Assembly: GCF_964340395.1 (NCBI RefSeq) | Contig: NC_135552.1 | Span: 28,386,181 to 28,450,180, forward strand | Origin: Glandiceps talaboti | Taxonomy: Eukaryota; Hemichordata; Enteropneusta; Spengelidae | Length of the DNA stretch: 64,000 bases | Direction: 5' to 3' | Part shown: piece after piece, positions 41,188 to 54,947 of the stretch | Position numbering within the stretch: position 1 is the stretch's first letter | How the letters are laid out: every line of letters begins with the position of its first letter | The notes under the pieces: model-generated | What the model was told of the DNA's origin: nothing | Database searches by the model: none | The model's input: the letters and a program-made list of their open reading frames with translations, nothing else | Translations under genes and position numbers: made by a program

Positions 41188-41269
<82 letters not shown>

Positions 41270-41270
41270 T
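41188..41270. repeat. (TA)n(CA)n microsatellite
   Basis: About 29 TA units then about 11 CA units. A duplicated AGGTTTTGAATATCGTCGAC lies just upstream at 41078-41118. Confidence 0.96.
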
Positions 41271-44200
41271 ATACATACATGCATGACATACAGACATACA
41301 GACAGACATACCATTACCTCTCTTTACGAAAAGCTATGCAATGAATGACCCCTATTGGCATTGGTATTTTCTTGTACATGTAATAGCTAACTTGCCAATT
41401 ATTTTTCTCTGTCAATCAATCGTCCTTCATTAAATTTTACAGATCAGTCTTGAATAGCAGTAAACGTGTTTTCTATAAGGCTTTTATCGCTCGTTCTAAA
41501 ATTAAACCAACCATGGGGGTATCAGCGTGTTATCCTTGGTATGACATTGTGTGAATTATTCTCTTGGTGAATTGATCTCAACACCTGTACACAAATATAG
41601 ATCAGGCTAGGGTCAAATGCAAAATATAGACAGCACGGTGATAATATATAAAGCTTGCCCCTGATATGATTAAAAAACAAAAAACTGACAAAGTTAGATA
41701 ACTGAAATAAATTTATCTCGAAATCTATATTTCAAATCTTGACTTGCGTGACTGTCTGTTTGTAGATTTTGAAACAAATATGACAGTGAAACCTTCCATA
41801 GTACATGTGAATTCCAGGAGACTTTTTAAAGAACGATCTGTTATGATGGAAATAGACCCCCTTTATCGGCAAAACATATAGTCACCGTACCGGGTAACAC
41901 CCATCTTTGCGACTACTTGTTACCATCAACACGACATTGTCTCAGTGCCGTTGACACTCCATTGTTTATGATACTTTGACTAGACAGACACTCACGAAAG
42001 ATTCCAGACACCCGACAAGTAGATATGTACCTGGTGGTAGCTATCAAATAAAGCTACAATCTAATTATATTAACAGAAATAGCATTCTCAAGCAACCCCC
42101 ATTATTGACAGTTTGATGTATTATTCAAAGTATTTCTCATTGCATGGTGACGTGTATCGGATTCCATACATTTTGAGTGCAAACGTTCATTTTATTCTTG
42201 TATTTTGACACACTAATCTCCATAAAAAGCTTTCGATATTATAACATGTGCTTACATGATATTATTTAGATCATTCTTTAACTGCTGCAAATTCTTTTGA
42301 GCAATAGTATCCATTTAATAAGCGGTATCGAGAGATCGTACTTTTAGCCAAACGACTAATCACTCTTTTCATATTGTAATATCCAATATCTTTGTTAGTC
42401 TAACCACAACTTATCCAAGCATTCATGGTAAACACGTTGTTTGTCAGTGTAGAAAAAAGGCGGCTATTCAGTCTGCAAGGTCTTTCACAAAATTGAAGAT
42501 AAAAATAGACACAAAAAACATAGACATCTCACGGCAGTGCTTTTGTGATGCAACGGGTATTGTTAAAGTTGATAAAACGTATTGCTTAGGTTTTGATTCT
42601 AGAGAATTAAAGAAGTAATCGGGTTTTGACAACAAATCATTTGTTGTAACTTTAGCAATGGATTGAGGGTTGTGATTTGTACATAATACTGGCATGTAAA
42701 GATCTGACCTACCATGCATTTTAAAATAGCCTTAGATTGATTGATATATGAATCAATTTGCTATTAACATCAACCGAACTTTAATTAAAACTTATTATAA
42801 AGCATTGTTCTAGATTCCAGAGATCTTGATGCTAGTGTTTTCAAAATGGTCATAAAACCATGGACATATTTCTGCATATATTTTGATTATTTTGTTTTAA
42901 CCATACAGTTGTACATAGTCGGGATTTCTTACAAAAGGTGCACGTGAATAATCGTGTGATCGATTGGACGCTAACAATATGATGATGTCGACTGTACATG
43001 CCCACTGGCGGCTTACAGACAAGTTATTTTTGAATGGGAATTGAGACGACTGCAAACGGATTTTAGACGACTTATAGGTGGGGGACCAACCAGCATACTA
43101 GTATTATGGCATAACATGCTGGTATTCAGTGGCCATAAAGGGTACTACCATCTGCCTAGGAGTTGTAAGCGATGTGGCATAACTCATGGTTTTTACATAT
43201 TTAGTTTAACGTGACTAATGAATCAACGGTGAAACGTTAACGGATTATAAAAACAAACAGAACACAGATGGAATATGCTAGGGTGAGAGCGACATTATTA
43301 TCAAAATTATTAATTATTATTAAAACCCTAAATATTATTTTGGTGTACGGCAATAACCCCCCCCCCCCCCCAATATTTTTCTTCGTTCAGCCAAGGAAAA
43401 CACGATTGACCTAAGGGACTCATAGTGACAACCCCTTATAGGTCACAAGTATTTTTGCTGTTGAATGAAGAAAAAGATAATTGGGAAATACCACCAAAAG
43501 GGTGATTTATTTTTTTACATCGGGAAAATAATGTCAATTTTGAATGTTTTGATTCAGATTTCGAGCACCACAGAACCACTGACGCAACACAGCTAAGCGC
43601 TTAAGCTTGTTATGATATAGAATAACCAGGGTAAATAATCCATATTTTTGTTCAAAGATTATAAATTGGTTTTTGCATGTACAATACACAACATTTGCAT
43701 ATACCAACCATATGTTGAAAAGAAATCGCTGTGGTCAGAATGGTGTTTTATCAGACTTTCAATAGATTTGTATAGTTATAAACAACACTTATTGTAATAG
43801 TTACATGTACATGTATATGACTGAATTAAATATTCTCAACTCTATGTATCTCATTAAACTCTTATATGATTTTCTGAAAACACAAAAAATAAATATTCAA
43901 GACAAGTGAACCTTTTAATTTATAACTATTTGTAATGGGTCAATCTCTTTGACAGGTCATTGCAGTCTTTCCATAGTGACAAAATAAAAATAAAAACAGT
44001 CTTAGAGTACATGTAAATTGCCTAATTTACATATTATTTTAATGTAAATTACCTCATTTACATATTCTTTGTTTTCTATGGAAAGCTGAATTCAGTGTTA
44101 ATCTTAATCATTTAATTTCTCTGTGTGCTAAAGACTCGGACGAACAAGATTGTCAATGGCCATGGCAATGTAATATTTTAAATATGTAGTTATCACACTA

Positions 44201-44342
44201 TCCAGTCTGTGACCATTGAAATAGCATGGCGAAATTGGTCACGGATAATTATTTCGCGAGTTTCTTTTTAGTAATAGATGCTTCTTATATTATAACCATT
44301 TTTTATTGATGATATACGTATATCCTTATTTACAGTCGTCGT
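41271..44342. other. Intergenic, nothing recognised
   Basis: About 3 kb of AT-rich sequence. A C-run at about 43358-43371 is the only marked feature. Short open frames on both strands look random. Confidence 0.5.
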
Positions 44343-44343
44343 G

Positions 44344-44398
<55 letters not shown>

Positions 44399-44399
44399 T
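44343..44399. repeat. (ATTT)n microsatellite
   Basis: About 14 ATTT units without interruption. Confidence 0.97.
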
Positions 44400-45216
44400 C
44401 ATAGTAATTGATATTCTTCATTCCTGAAAAGTAACTCCAAATACGTCCTTGGCGTGAAAGACCTATACAATGCGAAATATACCAAATTGATTTTTTTTAA
44501 AAAAACAGGAAAAAGAGCTGAGGAATTCCATCGATATGAGCAAGTCTAGCCTACGTATTCACAATCAGTTGAAATGCGCAAAATTGTCAAATTCTACTGT
44601 GGCTGAAACGGGCAAATGATGAAGGTAGATGCAAGGATCATGTAACCGTATACTGATATATGATGAGGGGATAATGTCTTCATTACATCTACTTGATCAC
44701 GTGGTTCATAGTTTGTAGTCTTTGTGGTGCCTTATGAATACTAACAAACTAGTGAAACCCAGCCACCTGGGTCCGGTACCTCGGTCTTATCTTGAATTTG
44801 CTTTAAGTTAGAATGTATGTTGGTCACACTTGAGTACAAACATGCCTAAGGTAATTTTTTTTGAAATACATACATGCCATGTAACATTTTCCACCTTTAC
44901 GTGAAAGTGATTTAGAACGACGTAAAGAAAATTAAAGCCTGTGGAAACAAAACATTACATTCTACAAAACCTTGAGCATGATAACATAAGTCGGCTTTTT
45001 AACTCAAAATAAGTAAGACATTTATTGAATCATCCCTGAAACAAAAATTAAATTTCGGGACTTCAGGGGTGAATAACAAATGTATAACTGTTATTTATCA
45101 ACAAATACTAGTAATATGCGAACAGTGAAGATATTGGCAGAGCGATAGACGTCACTACAACAGTCAGTTTGCATTGAATTGGTCAATTAGTAAGGTCGTA
45201 ATCATCGTTAAGCCCT

Positions 45217-45315
45217 TATATAAGGAGTTTAAACGCTCATTTGGCATTTCACTCATCGAAAATGAGAAGTTCTTGATTGAATCGATGTACTGTGACGGTT
45301 GTTATTATCTACCGT
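45217..45315 (+). promoter_or_regulatory. Candidate TATA/Inr promoter with first exon
   Basis: TATATAAG at 45217-45224, an initiator-like TTTCACTC with its A at 45251 (34 bases on), and a donor ACCGT|GTAAGT after 45315. This spacing is that of an animal core promoter. An open frame at 45362-45536 follows in the putative intron, but neither it nor a next exon is recognised. Confidence 0.35.
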
Positions 45316-46046
45316 GTAAGTAATTCGCTGTCTATGAGATTTTCATTTTGGTACCTGGATTATGGGGTATGATAAAGACACTAGTCGACAACCTGTCTAC
45401 TGGCGACATTCCTTCGAAAGAAGTACAAATTCCGTTTCTCAATTTGACAAGTATAATTATCAACTTTATTACTGCGAATTGTCCAGCGGCTATAAACGAC
45501 TTGGGTCAATGTCTGCGTATATTAATACTAAGGTAACGTATTTAGATCACGAAACAAGAGAAACCTGAAGTGTCCTCAACGTCACACGGTGGTTAGGATA
45601 TGTGATTTGATGAGACTTCGTTATTTTGACTAGTCTAAGAGTTTGTTTTATTTTCTGTTCAAGACTAGACACAAGGTGCTCATAATCTATATTTTCCATC
45701 GCCGAATAAAATCATCCGTGAATGTTCGCATTTGTTAATTAAATCACCATTGGAGACATGAGGATTACATAGGCTCATTCTTTTGTTCTGGACCACATTC
45801 TTCGAGAGCTCTGGCAGACAGCTGTTTTTACATATATGTACTAATCGGAGTGTGAACCGAGTCTTTTAGATCTAATGCACAAAGTAAAGTGACACAAACT
45901 GAGCTTGTAAGCTTTTTAGTTTATTTATAACATCGATTAAACTGTTCCCGTAAAATGTTAATATTGTTGCATGCCTTGTATGACATTGTCTTTTGACAGT
46001 TGATTACAAGGTGGGAATTTCCTTATCAGTTTTAATACGTGTAGTC

Positions 46047-46081
46047 AGACAGTGGAGGGGGGGGGGTCCCCTCCACTGTCT
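46047..46081. repeat. Perfect 14-bp palindrome with G-rich loop
   Basis: AGACAGTGGAGGGG and CCCCTCCACTGTCT with a 7-base loop. The left arm is shared with the palindrome at 14775-14808. Confidence 0.9.
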
Positions 46082-46109
46082 ATTGTACAGTAAATTATGT
46101 CATCGGATC

Positions 46110-46121
46110 ATATACATATAC

Positions 46122-46198
<77 letters not shown>
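46110..46198. repeat. (TA)n microsatellite
   Basis: TACATA units grading into about 35 TA units. Confidence 0.96.
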
Positions 46199-46200
<2 letters not shown>

Positions 46201-46398
46201 TTAGTACCAAGTTTGAGTTCTGTCAAGTGGTGGTTCAGTATACGATCGAACTTTTACTTGTAAGACTCACTTTCTCTTTGTTTCTCTACAACCAGAGTTC
46301 ATTATCATATTTCATTGTTTACATTATGTAGGCTTGTAGAGATTATTTTCTGTAAACGGATTAGTAACAAGATTTAGTTTACGAACAGTGACGCGGGC

Positions 46399-46665
46399 AT
46401 GGCGAGACTAAGATGTATTATTAGCCACAGGTTTGTACCCCCTGGTCCTAGTCAGCTATTGCAGGAACTGTTACGTGGTGCGAATTCGATTTCTTTTGTG
46501 AATACTAAAATCCTCCACCTTTCTTTAAAATCGTACGTAAAACGAGCCGCGAATAACTATAGTATTAAAATTATTACAATTACCGCCAAAGACCTACCAC
46601 TCTCACGAACACATACCGTGTATTATGGGGGTCTTTATGACTGTACACGACCAGGCATATTGTGA
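46399..46665 (+). other. Unrecognised 88-codon open frame
   Basis: Begins MARLRCIISHRFVPPGPSQL and continues through LLQELLRGANSISFV; basic at the centre. Less AT-biased than its surroundings. No domain is recognised. It could be a small gene, an exon, or a remnant of a mobile element. Confidence 0.15.
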
Positions 46666-46827
46666 CTTAATTTATTAGATTTGATTGTGTTTAATGACAT
46701 AACTAAAGGTTGTTTACCTGTCTTTTTGACGTTTGATGTTTTTGTCCCAACTTTAACATTTTTAATTACTGCGCATGTTTTTAGTTATCTGCATTTTGAT
46801 GGCCCTGGTTTAGTATGAGCTACGTAT

Positions 46828-46894
46828 GTATGTATGTATGTATGTATGTATGTATGTATGTATGTATGTATGTATGTATGTATGTATGTATCAC

Positions 46895-46925
<31 letters not shown>
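46828..46925. repeat. (TATG)n and (TA)n microsatellites
   Basis: About 16 TATG units, a short spacer, then about 13 TA units, followed near 46956 by a GCATGCATGCATGC run. Confidence 0.95.
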
Positions 46926-46927
<2 letters not shown>

Positions 46928-47724
46928 TGTGTGTGTGTCACTAGTATGTGATGGATGCATGCATGCATGCACGTGTACATTTTCAAGGTGAAGAGAAAGA
47001 AAGGGTTACATTCTAGCTGTACACTTAAGACGACCAAAATATTATGCTGAAAACCCAACACCATCCACTTGTGAAAACCAAACACTACACTTGTTTGCAT
47101 CCCCGGAAAATCTAACACAGCATTTCCATGTAAAAATTACCAAAATGCTAATCATCTTAACACAATACAACGCACAAGTTGGCTGCTATGTCGTCGACTG
47201 AGGGTTTGTATGTAAGATGGTGTACAATATAATTATTGCATGCCTCGACATAAAGAATTAAAAATACGTACCGTTGTCAGCTGAAGGATGAAGCTTTATG
47301 GAGAACACCTAAGATCTAGCTTACAGGCATCACTTCAATTCACTCGTTTATTGATGAGGATAAAAACTACAATGGTATTATCATCAGTCTTTACATTCGT
47401 TAACACGAATGCTTTCAAATGGAGTTAGTTTGATCATATTGAAATCCTTGCTGGAGGATGACTCTTCTCTCAATACCCCTCCCCCACACACACACACACA
47501 CTCGTACAGATCCGGTCTTCTCTATCTGACAGTCAACTCTAGAGTATAGGTTTTTGCAGGCATTACGAATAAATTGTTTCCACTTTACCTGACTGAAGTA
47601 GATTAGTCATACTTGTTAGTATGTCGTAAAGGCGTTGTATCTTTAAAGTATCCATGGTTACCCACCTCCCCCCCCCCCCCGGTACCTTGAATGTTGAATT
47701 GAAAATTATCAGTATAAAGTAAGT

Positions 47725-47933
47725 ATGGCTGTAGATGTCACCAGTTTTATGAGAAATATATGTTTTCATGAACAATGGAGCCCAGATACTTTGTTACAAG
47801 TTATAGCTGAGTGTGTATTTTCCTCTGTAACAGACTGGAAGGTTCATCTGGAAACCGTTCTGTGTGGAGAGAACGCTGATAGGCTGACCAGTCTGCCAAG
47901 GAGGTCGAGTATAAACAATCACTTGATAAACGG
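47725..47933 (+). other. Exon-like open segment
   Basis: ATG followed by 69 codons (MAVDVTSFMRNICFHEQWSP at the start, DWKVHLETVLCGENADRLTS later) ending at ACGG|GTAAGC. It reads like an initial coding exon with mixed residues and no simple repeat. Family not recognised. A second acceptor-donor-bounded frame at 48305-48454 has a phase that does not fit it directly. Confidence 0.22.
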
Positions 47934-49378
47934 GTAAGCAAACTCACTACAAAATAAACCCTCTATTCGGACAATGAGTGTCGAAAGGAGATATTCGATA
48001 CTTGAACTTTAAGTAAGTGTCACTACAGGTTACTGCTGAACGTTGCTACAAGTGTCAAGGAAAGTAAATAAAAAACAATAAGTTAAAATCTTGTCTTTTT
48101 TAAAGCACCTTTTCCGTAAGTGAGGCGAAGGACAGGAACAATGCATAACCTCGAATAGCTTAGCAGTAAAGTAATTTACCCATTAAACGGCAGAATGTAG
48201 ACATCATACTGTAAATGCTATAATTGCATATATTGTTGCCTTTTTTATTCTTAAAGCAATAGCACGCCGTGGATTAAAATAAAATGTGTTGCCATTTTTT
48301 AAAGTACCAGTTAATTGCGGCATACATCCCTAGGTGGACTGAGCGTAGGGCAAGTGTTACCAAAAGTGTCCGTTTATTTGCTACAGGATATATTCCGAAA
48401 TTCTGTTTCTTGGACCCCCTTCCACCCCAATCATTCCAACGTTGGATATTATTGGTGAGAAAATAATAATTTTAAATTCTTTTCGTTTTGCATTTTCACA
48501 ATTTAACTGAACATATTTCTATAGTAATATAATATAGTATACTCAAGGAAGAAAAGAAGTGGAACTTTTTGGATCATTTTGCCATATCTCATTACCCTTT
48601 AAAAAGATAAAGATAATATCTTGTCTTTTTCATAATCCACAAACTTTCCTTGCAACAGCTGTTAAACTTATGAAATAATCTTTTCTTTCAAATTGATGGT
48701 TTACTAAGATATTTTTGTACATGTATTCATGCATTTTACATGCACACAATGATGCAATAGTATTGTCAGATTTCATACACCATACGCCGCCAGTATCAGC
48801 GGTATTCAACAGATAGAAAAGAGAGATAATACCAAAAAGGGGTTTCTTACCGTGTATTATTTGAAGTCACAGCTGTTTCCCGTAGAATTCTATAAACAGG
48901 ATGGCTTTGGAATGAGGATTGACCCAAAATAAACATGCATGAATAATTTGTCTTTTTGTAATGTAACAGAAACTCCAACTTATTTTTTGTCTATGTTGAA
49001 ATATATTCCATCAGTGTTTTATTTTTTCAAAAGATGTAAAGAATATCTTGTTATAAATCTCAGAAAATGATGGACACCCTTATTTATAGATTAGCAGTAA
49101 TGTCAGCTGCTGCACCTCGGCTTATAGATTCAATCAAACATATAATAGTTGGTCCGCTGTGCACTTATCAGTCGGTGTCCTGAAGCAAGGCACGTTCACG
49201 ACATTTCAAAAATAGGACACACGATTTGCATATTAGCGAACCAAATTCAGCGTGAGCCTTGGTACTTATAGCAAACCAGAAATGATCAATGGGAAATTCG
49301 TTTCATTTTTGTTGTTGTTGTTGTTATTGATTGCTACATTGACCCATATATAGTGCTTTTCACTTTGTTTGCAAACCT

Positions 49379-49975
<597 letters not shown>

Positions 49976-51233
49976 ATACATAGTGTATGTGTACACCAAG
50001 GCGACGTTATGTACTGTAACCATATATGTAGTGTATATGTACACCAAGGCGACGTTAAATTATTGATCTTTCAATTAACTGTCATTGCCACGTAAGCCAC
50101 AATGTGTACCGGATATCATCCCTTGTCCGTTGGCTCCCTAACGTGTTCCATCGACTCTATTTCACGCTCCGTTCATTCGCATATATATAGGGAAAAAGCG
50201 CCCGTCGTCTCCAACAAACGCTTGAGTTGTTTGATCGCCTGGTTGCAAACTGTATAAGAAATTTATTGATATCAAAAATGAATACAACAAGTGTGTTCCA
50301 TATACTCAGGGCATGATAACAACAACTGAAGACATGTAAATTTGAATTATAAGTGCACCCAACCTTAAAAATCGGTTTTCTTAATCGAATTTAATTTCAG
50401 CCCATGTTTTATAGTTTCCATCGAATCATCCATATTTTCATTTCTAAAGGTTAATTCCCCCTTTCAGCGAAACTATTCATTTGTCAATATTTTAGATTGA
50501 ACTGTGTCTGTGTGAGTCCTAGTGACATGATCTTGTTTTCAACTATACTAGTTCATATGTAAAATTTACTACAAGGCATGAATAAAGGAAGAACTTTTAG
50601 TGAAACAATACACTTGCCATATGGACCTACTCGTACAGATTAGTTCATACGTATGTTATGAGTGTATGCCAATGAATATAAAACGTGACATGAACTATAG
50701 ACCCCTCTGGGAGGCTATACATGAATATATATTGTTACAGTAATAACAAAAAAGAGATTTGACATCAAATTTAGGATTCATGTAAAGTTCAAAGGTCAAC
50801 AATCTATTCGTTACATTTGCACAAATCATTCATCCGAAACATGTTGAGACAGAATATTGCCATACTGGTGATTTGTTGACAAACTACCTGTGATAATGAG
50901 AAAAATAAAAGTGAAATACACAAAGTAAACTGAGCGTCTAGCGCAATGGTTTGCTTACTCTAAGTCACATCGAAAATCAATCAGATTGTAGGGTTAGTTA
51001 TTGGTTATGATGGTTGTGTGTGTCCTTTAATCTTCCTTAACCCCCCCCCCCTCCCTTTTTCAGGAAACAGGTACGGTCAGTGATGATCAGCGTGTCACAC
51101 CAAATTTGAAAGATAATTTGTTAACTGTTATCATTAAACCTCATTAATATATCCGCTGTTACTTCAGTGAAACTATTAACTCCAATTGTAGCTTTCATCT
51201 TTCTTTGCTAGACTGCAAAAAACCCAACCTATT
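49976..51233. other. Intergenic, nothing recognised
   Basis: Starts with a duplicated TGTACACCAAGGCGACGTTA (two copies within 75 bases). The rest is AT-rich and featureless apart from a C-run near 51041-51052. Confidence 0.5.
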
Positions 51234-51305
51234 AACAAACAAACAAACAAACAAACAAACAAATAAACAAACAAACAAACAAACAAACAAACAACAAACA
51301 AACAA
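51234..51305. repeat. (CAAA)n microsatellite
   Basis: About 17 CAAA units with one TAAA change and one CAA unit. Confidence 0.96.
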
Positions 51306-52132
51306 GTACTGACATCGCTTTTCTATATCATTTCACATGTCGTGGACACTATAAATGCAATCTCCCCAAATGACGTGGGCTACCTCTTTCCCCAGAGTTT
51401 CCACACACACTTGTTTGATTAGCTTGGGTGTTACAAATGAGACTCGTTGAAATGATTGATTCGATATCTCGCTGCAATGTTACCGTTTGAAATGATACCG
51501 AAGCAATACTTTCAAAGGATGATGTAATTGAAATCGCTTTGTAGTTCGTCTCTGTCGAATTCTGATGTCGATTACTGTTCCTTTGAGTACTCACCAAGCA
51601 CTATTTACTGTATATTTGTAAACATTACGTGTATATTAACTGCGTATTAGGGAAACTCATATAATACAGCATACTTGTTTCATTTCCTTTATGTTACCCT
51701 CATGGCGTCTGTCGTTGTTACTAACATCTACTGTCGTGTTAAAAACCACAATCATGACAATAGGTAAGAATATCATTTCCGACCACTCGCCACATATGTG
51801 ATTTAAATTAATGTATTTCCGATGTTTGTGGTTGTTCGGCGAGTTTTCCCGTAAAAATATATTACATTCTTAAAATTTATGTGAAGTGAACGTGCGCTTT
51901 CATAAAATTCCGTATGTACCCTTTATAGGTTAGGAATTAAATTGTTAGTTATCTGAATACAACCGGCTGTATTATAATAACCCATATATCAATATGACTT
52001 CTAGGGACAAGGGGGTTCAAGAAAATTTCCTGCATTTCCTGATGAAAGAGTCAGTGTTGTATTAGCACTGTAATTTTTACCATAACACAGACAGTTGTTC
52101 TCGTATGAACAATACTCCTAAAACTATTGACT

Positions 52133-52272
52133 ACGGTTAATGCAACATGTTACACGACAAATATCGTAGTGAAAATGAGTTTATTTGAATCAGGTGACAA
52201 CAACACATATAGTTAATGCAACATGGTATATGACAAATATCGTAGTGAAAATGAGTTTATATGAATCAAGTG

Positions 52273-52282
<10 letters not shown>
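52133..52282. repeat. About 75-bp direct duplication
   Basis: Two copies with TAATGCAACATG, GACAAATATCGTAGTGAAAA and TGAATCA(A/G)GTGACAACAA. Related phrases (GGTCGAGTGAGAATGGTT, TATATGCAACA) recur to about 52770, suggesting a larger decayed tandem repeat. Confidence 0.75.
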
Positions 52283-52311
<29 letters not shown>

Positions 52312-52350
52312 GCAGCAGCAACAACAACAACAACAATAACAACAACAACA
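52262..52350. repeat. (CAA)n microsatellite
   Basis: About 28 CAA units with three CAG units in the middle. The poly-Cys frame on the minus strand is an artefact. Confidence 0.97.
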
Positions 52351-53213
52351 CATAGAGTTAAAATGATAAAGTGAAATGGGGATGTATATCCAACAAATAA
52401 CACGAAAATATATCGTAAAGGTATCATAATGGTCGAGTGAGAATGGTTTTACATGTAAAAGATAAATCCGTGACAAATTTAGTCCACGTCAGTCGAAACG
52501 ATGATATTTCATATGTCACGTACTTGGAGACCCCTATATGGCTTCTTGCTTATATATAAATGTTGACGGTTGTAATGGTCGAGTGAGAATGGTTATACAC
52601 CAGCAGCATGTAACATGAACGACTCAGTATAGTTAGTTGTATATAGAATTAAACTAATTACATCTGTCGAGTTATGTGTGGTTGTATATGCAACAAGTAC
52701 TTTGTTATAATTACCAAGTGAGAACAGTTGTATATGCAACAGGTGACAGGAAAAAAGATACAACATTATAATGTGAGAGTGAGAGTGACATTAAAACACA
52801 AATGAATCAAATGTAACACGTCGTGGTTGTCAATTCAAAAAGAAAACATAGGCAATTAAACAGTAATTAGAACGTTTCAACTTTAATGAATAAATTAGAT
52901 ACTCTTCCATCGAAATCCATCATCCGTTCTTATTAATGACAAATGTAGACATACTTATCTCTTGAGAATTACTGAGCAAAATTGCCTTGGGTCAAAGTAC
53001 ATAGTGATAGATCACAGGGTCAAAATAAACACGGTTTAATTTCACTATCATGCATGACCAGGCGATACTACTATGTTACATAGTATAGAGATAAAGCCAT
53101 TTTTTAAAGAGAAATTTAAGATGTTATATCGGTGAATGACACAATAATTATTTGTTGGGTACATCAAAAAATGCTTCAACATTCTTATTTGTGCTCCTGA
53201 AAGTCTCGTTACC

Positions 53214-53608
53214 TACAGCTCGTTTCAAATTACAGTTCACTGGTTTTGTTTGATACGGTCACGCAGAAACCTTAACAACTGCATATTCTTCACTAAGATA
53301 ACAAGGTAGCAATTTCTTGTTACATTTTTTTTTGTTTATGAAATAAAATATTTAAACATACTACATTTAGAAAGACGTGAGGGTGCCTATATTTCGATGT
53401 TTGCCATTGATGTTTGCATAATGGCATGTTAATTCATTTCATTTTGACAAAATGTGGTAAGAAACTGTTCATCAAATCTCGCTATCTTAAAGTGTGTGTG
53501 TAGTTTCTTATTGGGTTTCTGTGTGGTTGTATCAAACAACAAACAAGTAAGAAAGTACTTGTCCGTGATCAAACAGAGCTGGTGAATGGTAATTTGAAAC
53601 GGGCTGTA
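53214..53608. mobile_element. Inverted-repeat element, Tc1/mariner-like ends
   Basis: Long imperfect inverted arms. The left reads TACAGCTCGTTTCAAATTAC; the right end complements it with TACAGCCCGTTTCAAATTAC. Further in, both arms carry GTTTGATAC, CACGCAGAAACC or its diverged form, and GATA(G/A)C segments. If the element starts at CAG, the flanking TA on each side would be a Tc1/mariner-type target. No transposase. The right arm has an extra segment of about 35 bases near 53533-53570. Confidence 0.7.
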
Positions 53609-54478
53609 CGTTTATAATTTTACCATGTAGGCGAGTCATAAAACAAACGATCGTTCGATTTCCTGGTCGACACCATTACTTCCGCTCCACGCGCTGTTAC
53701 GGTAGGTGCGCGTGAAAATAAGCCGACCTTTCTGTTCATTTTGACACTCTAGCGTGAAATGACACCAGGTACCGGGATGATATGAGTCAAAACTTGCTAA
53801 TATCAGCAAATGTATTGATTTTGTAAACGCGTTGACGGATTGCAATATCAGAGTCATTGATCATGCCATATTTGTTTGGGATAAATCCGGAATACATTCA
53901 TACCTCGCTCAATATTGACAACGTGGATTGATGTCTATGTGTGTATTCTCAGGTACTGTCTATATTTTCTTAACGTTTCCTCATTTCCTCAGCAAACTTG
54001 TAAAGTATGATTTGCATAATTGTGACGATGATGAGTTTGTACATCATGCACAGCTTAGAGTCTCTTTTCAGTATTTGTAAAATTACCATCGTTAATTTTT
54101 TTATCAATAGTATTAAGTCAACCTTGAAATCGATTGGGAAGTCTGATGAATAAAACTATAATACAGTGAAATTCTAGAAAAAAAATCGTGAGAATTTGAA
54201 ATGCCAATGGTCTATTTCATTCTTTGTATATTTTGGTTCTTCTATGTAAAGGAAACAAATACGTAGTAAAGAAGTTAGCTATGACCACCGTTACTAATAA
54301 TATAACAACGACTACTGGTTGAATGTATCCTTGCAATCTTCTTCTAAAGTATCCTTGACCTTTGACCGCTATTCCCAGACAGTAAGTTCTAAGGTCGTTT
54401 ACCTAAAGTTGTACGTTTTTAAAGGAACACAGTCTTTAACTTTATAACAGTCTGGTCATTTTGTTTCCTTTCCTTGAA

Positions 54479-54947
54479 ATACTATGTTATAGGAACTATT
54501 GCCATATGTTGAGTCATGTCTTGGCAACTGCTACTAGTACTATGTTATAGGAACTATTGCCATATGTTGAGTCATGTCTTGGCAACTGCTACTAGTACTA
54601 TGTTATAGGAACTATTGCCATATGTTGAGTCATGTCTTGGCAACTGCTACTAGTACTATGTTATAGGAACTATTGTCATATGTTGAGTCATGTCTTGGCA
54701 ACTGCTACTAGTACTATGTTATAGGAACTATTGCCATATGTTGAGTCATGTCTTGGCAACTACTACTAGTACTATGTTATAGGAACTATTGCCATATGTT
54801 GAGTCATGTCTTGGCAACTACTACTAGTACTATGTTATAGGAACTATTGCCATATGTTGAGTCATGTCTTGGCAACTGCTACTAGTACTATGTTATAGGA
54901 ACTATTGCCATATGTTGAGTCATGTCTTGGCAACTGCTACTAGTACT
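54479..54947. repeat. 58-bp minisatellite, 8 units
   Basis: Eight nearly identical units of ACTATGTTATAGGAACTATT, GCCATATGTTGAGTCATGTC and TTGGCAACTGCTACTAGT. Only two variable sites were seen: GTCAT in unit 4 and CTACTACT in units 5 and 6. Confidence 0.97.
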
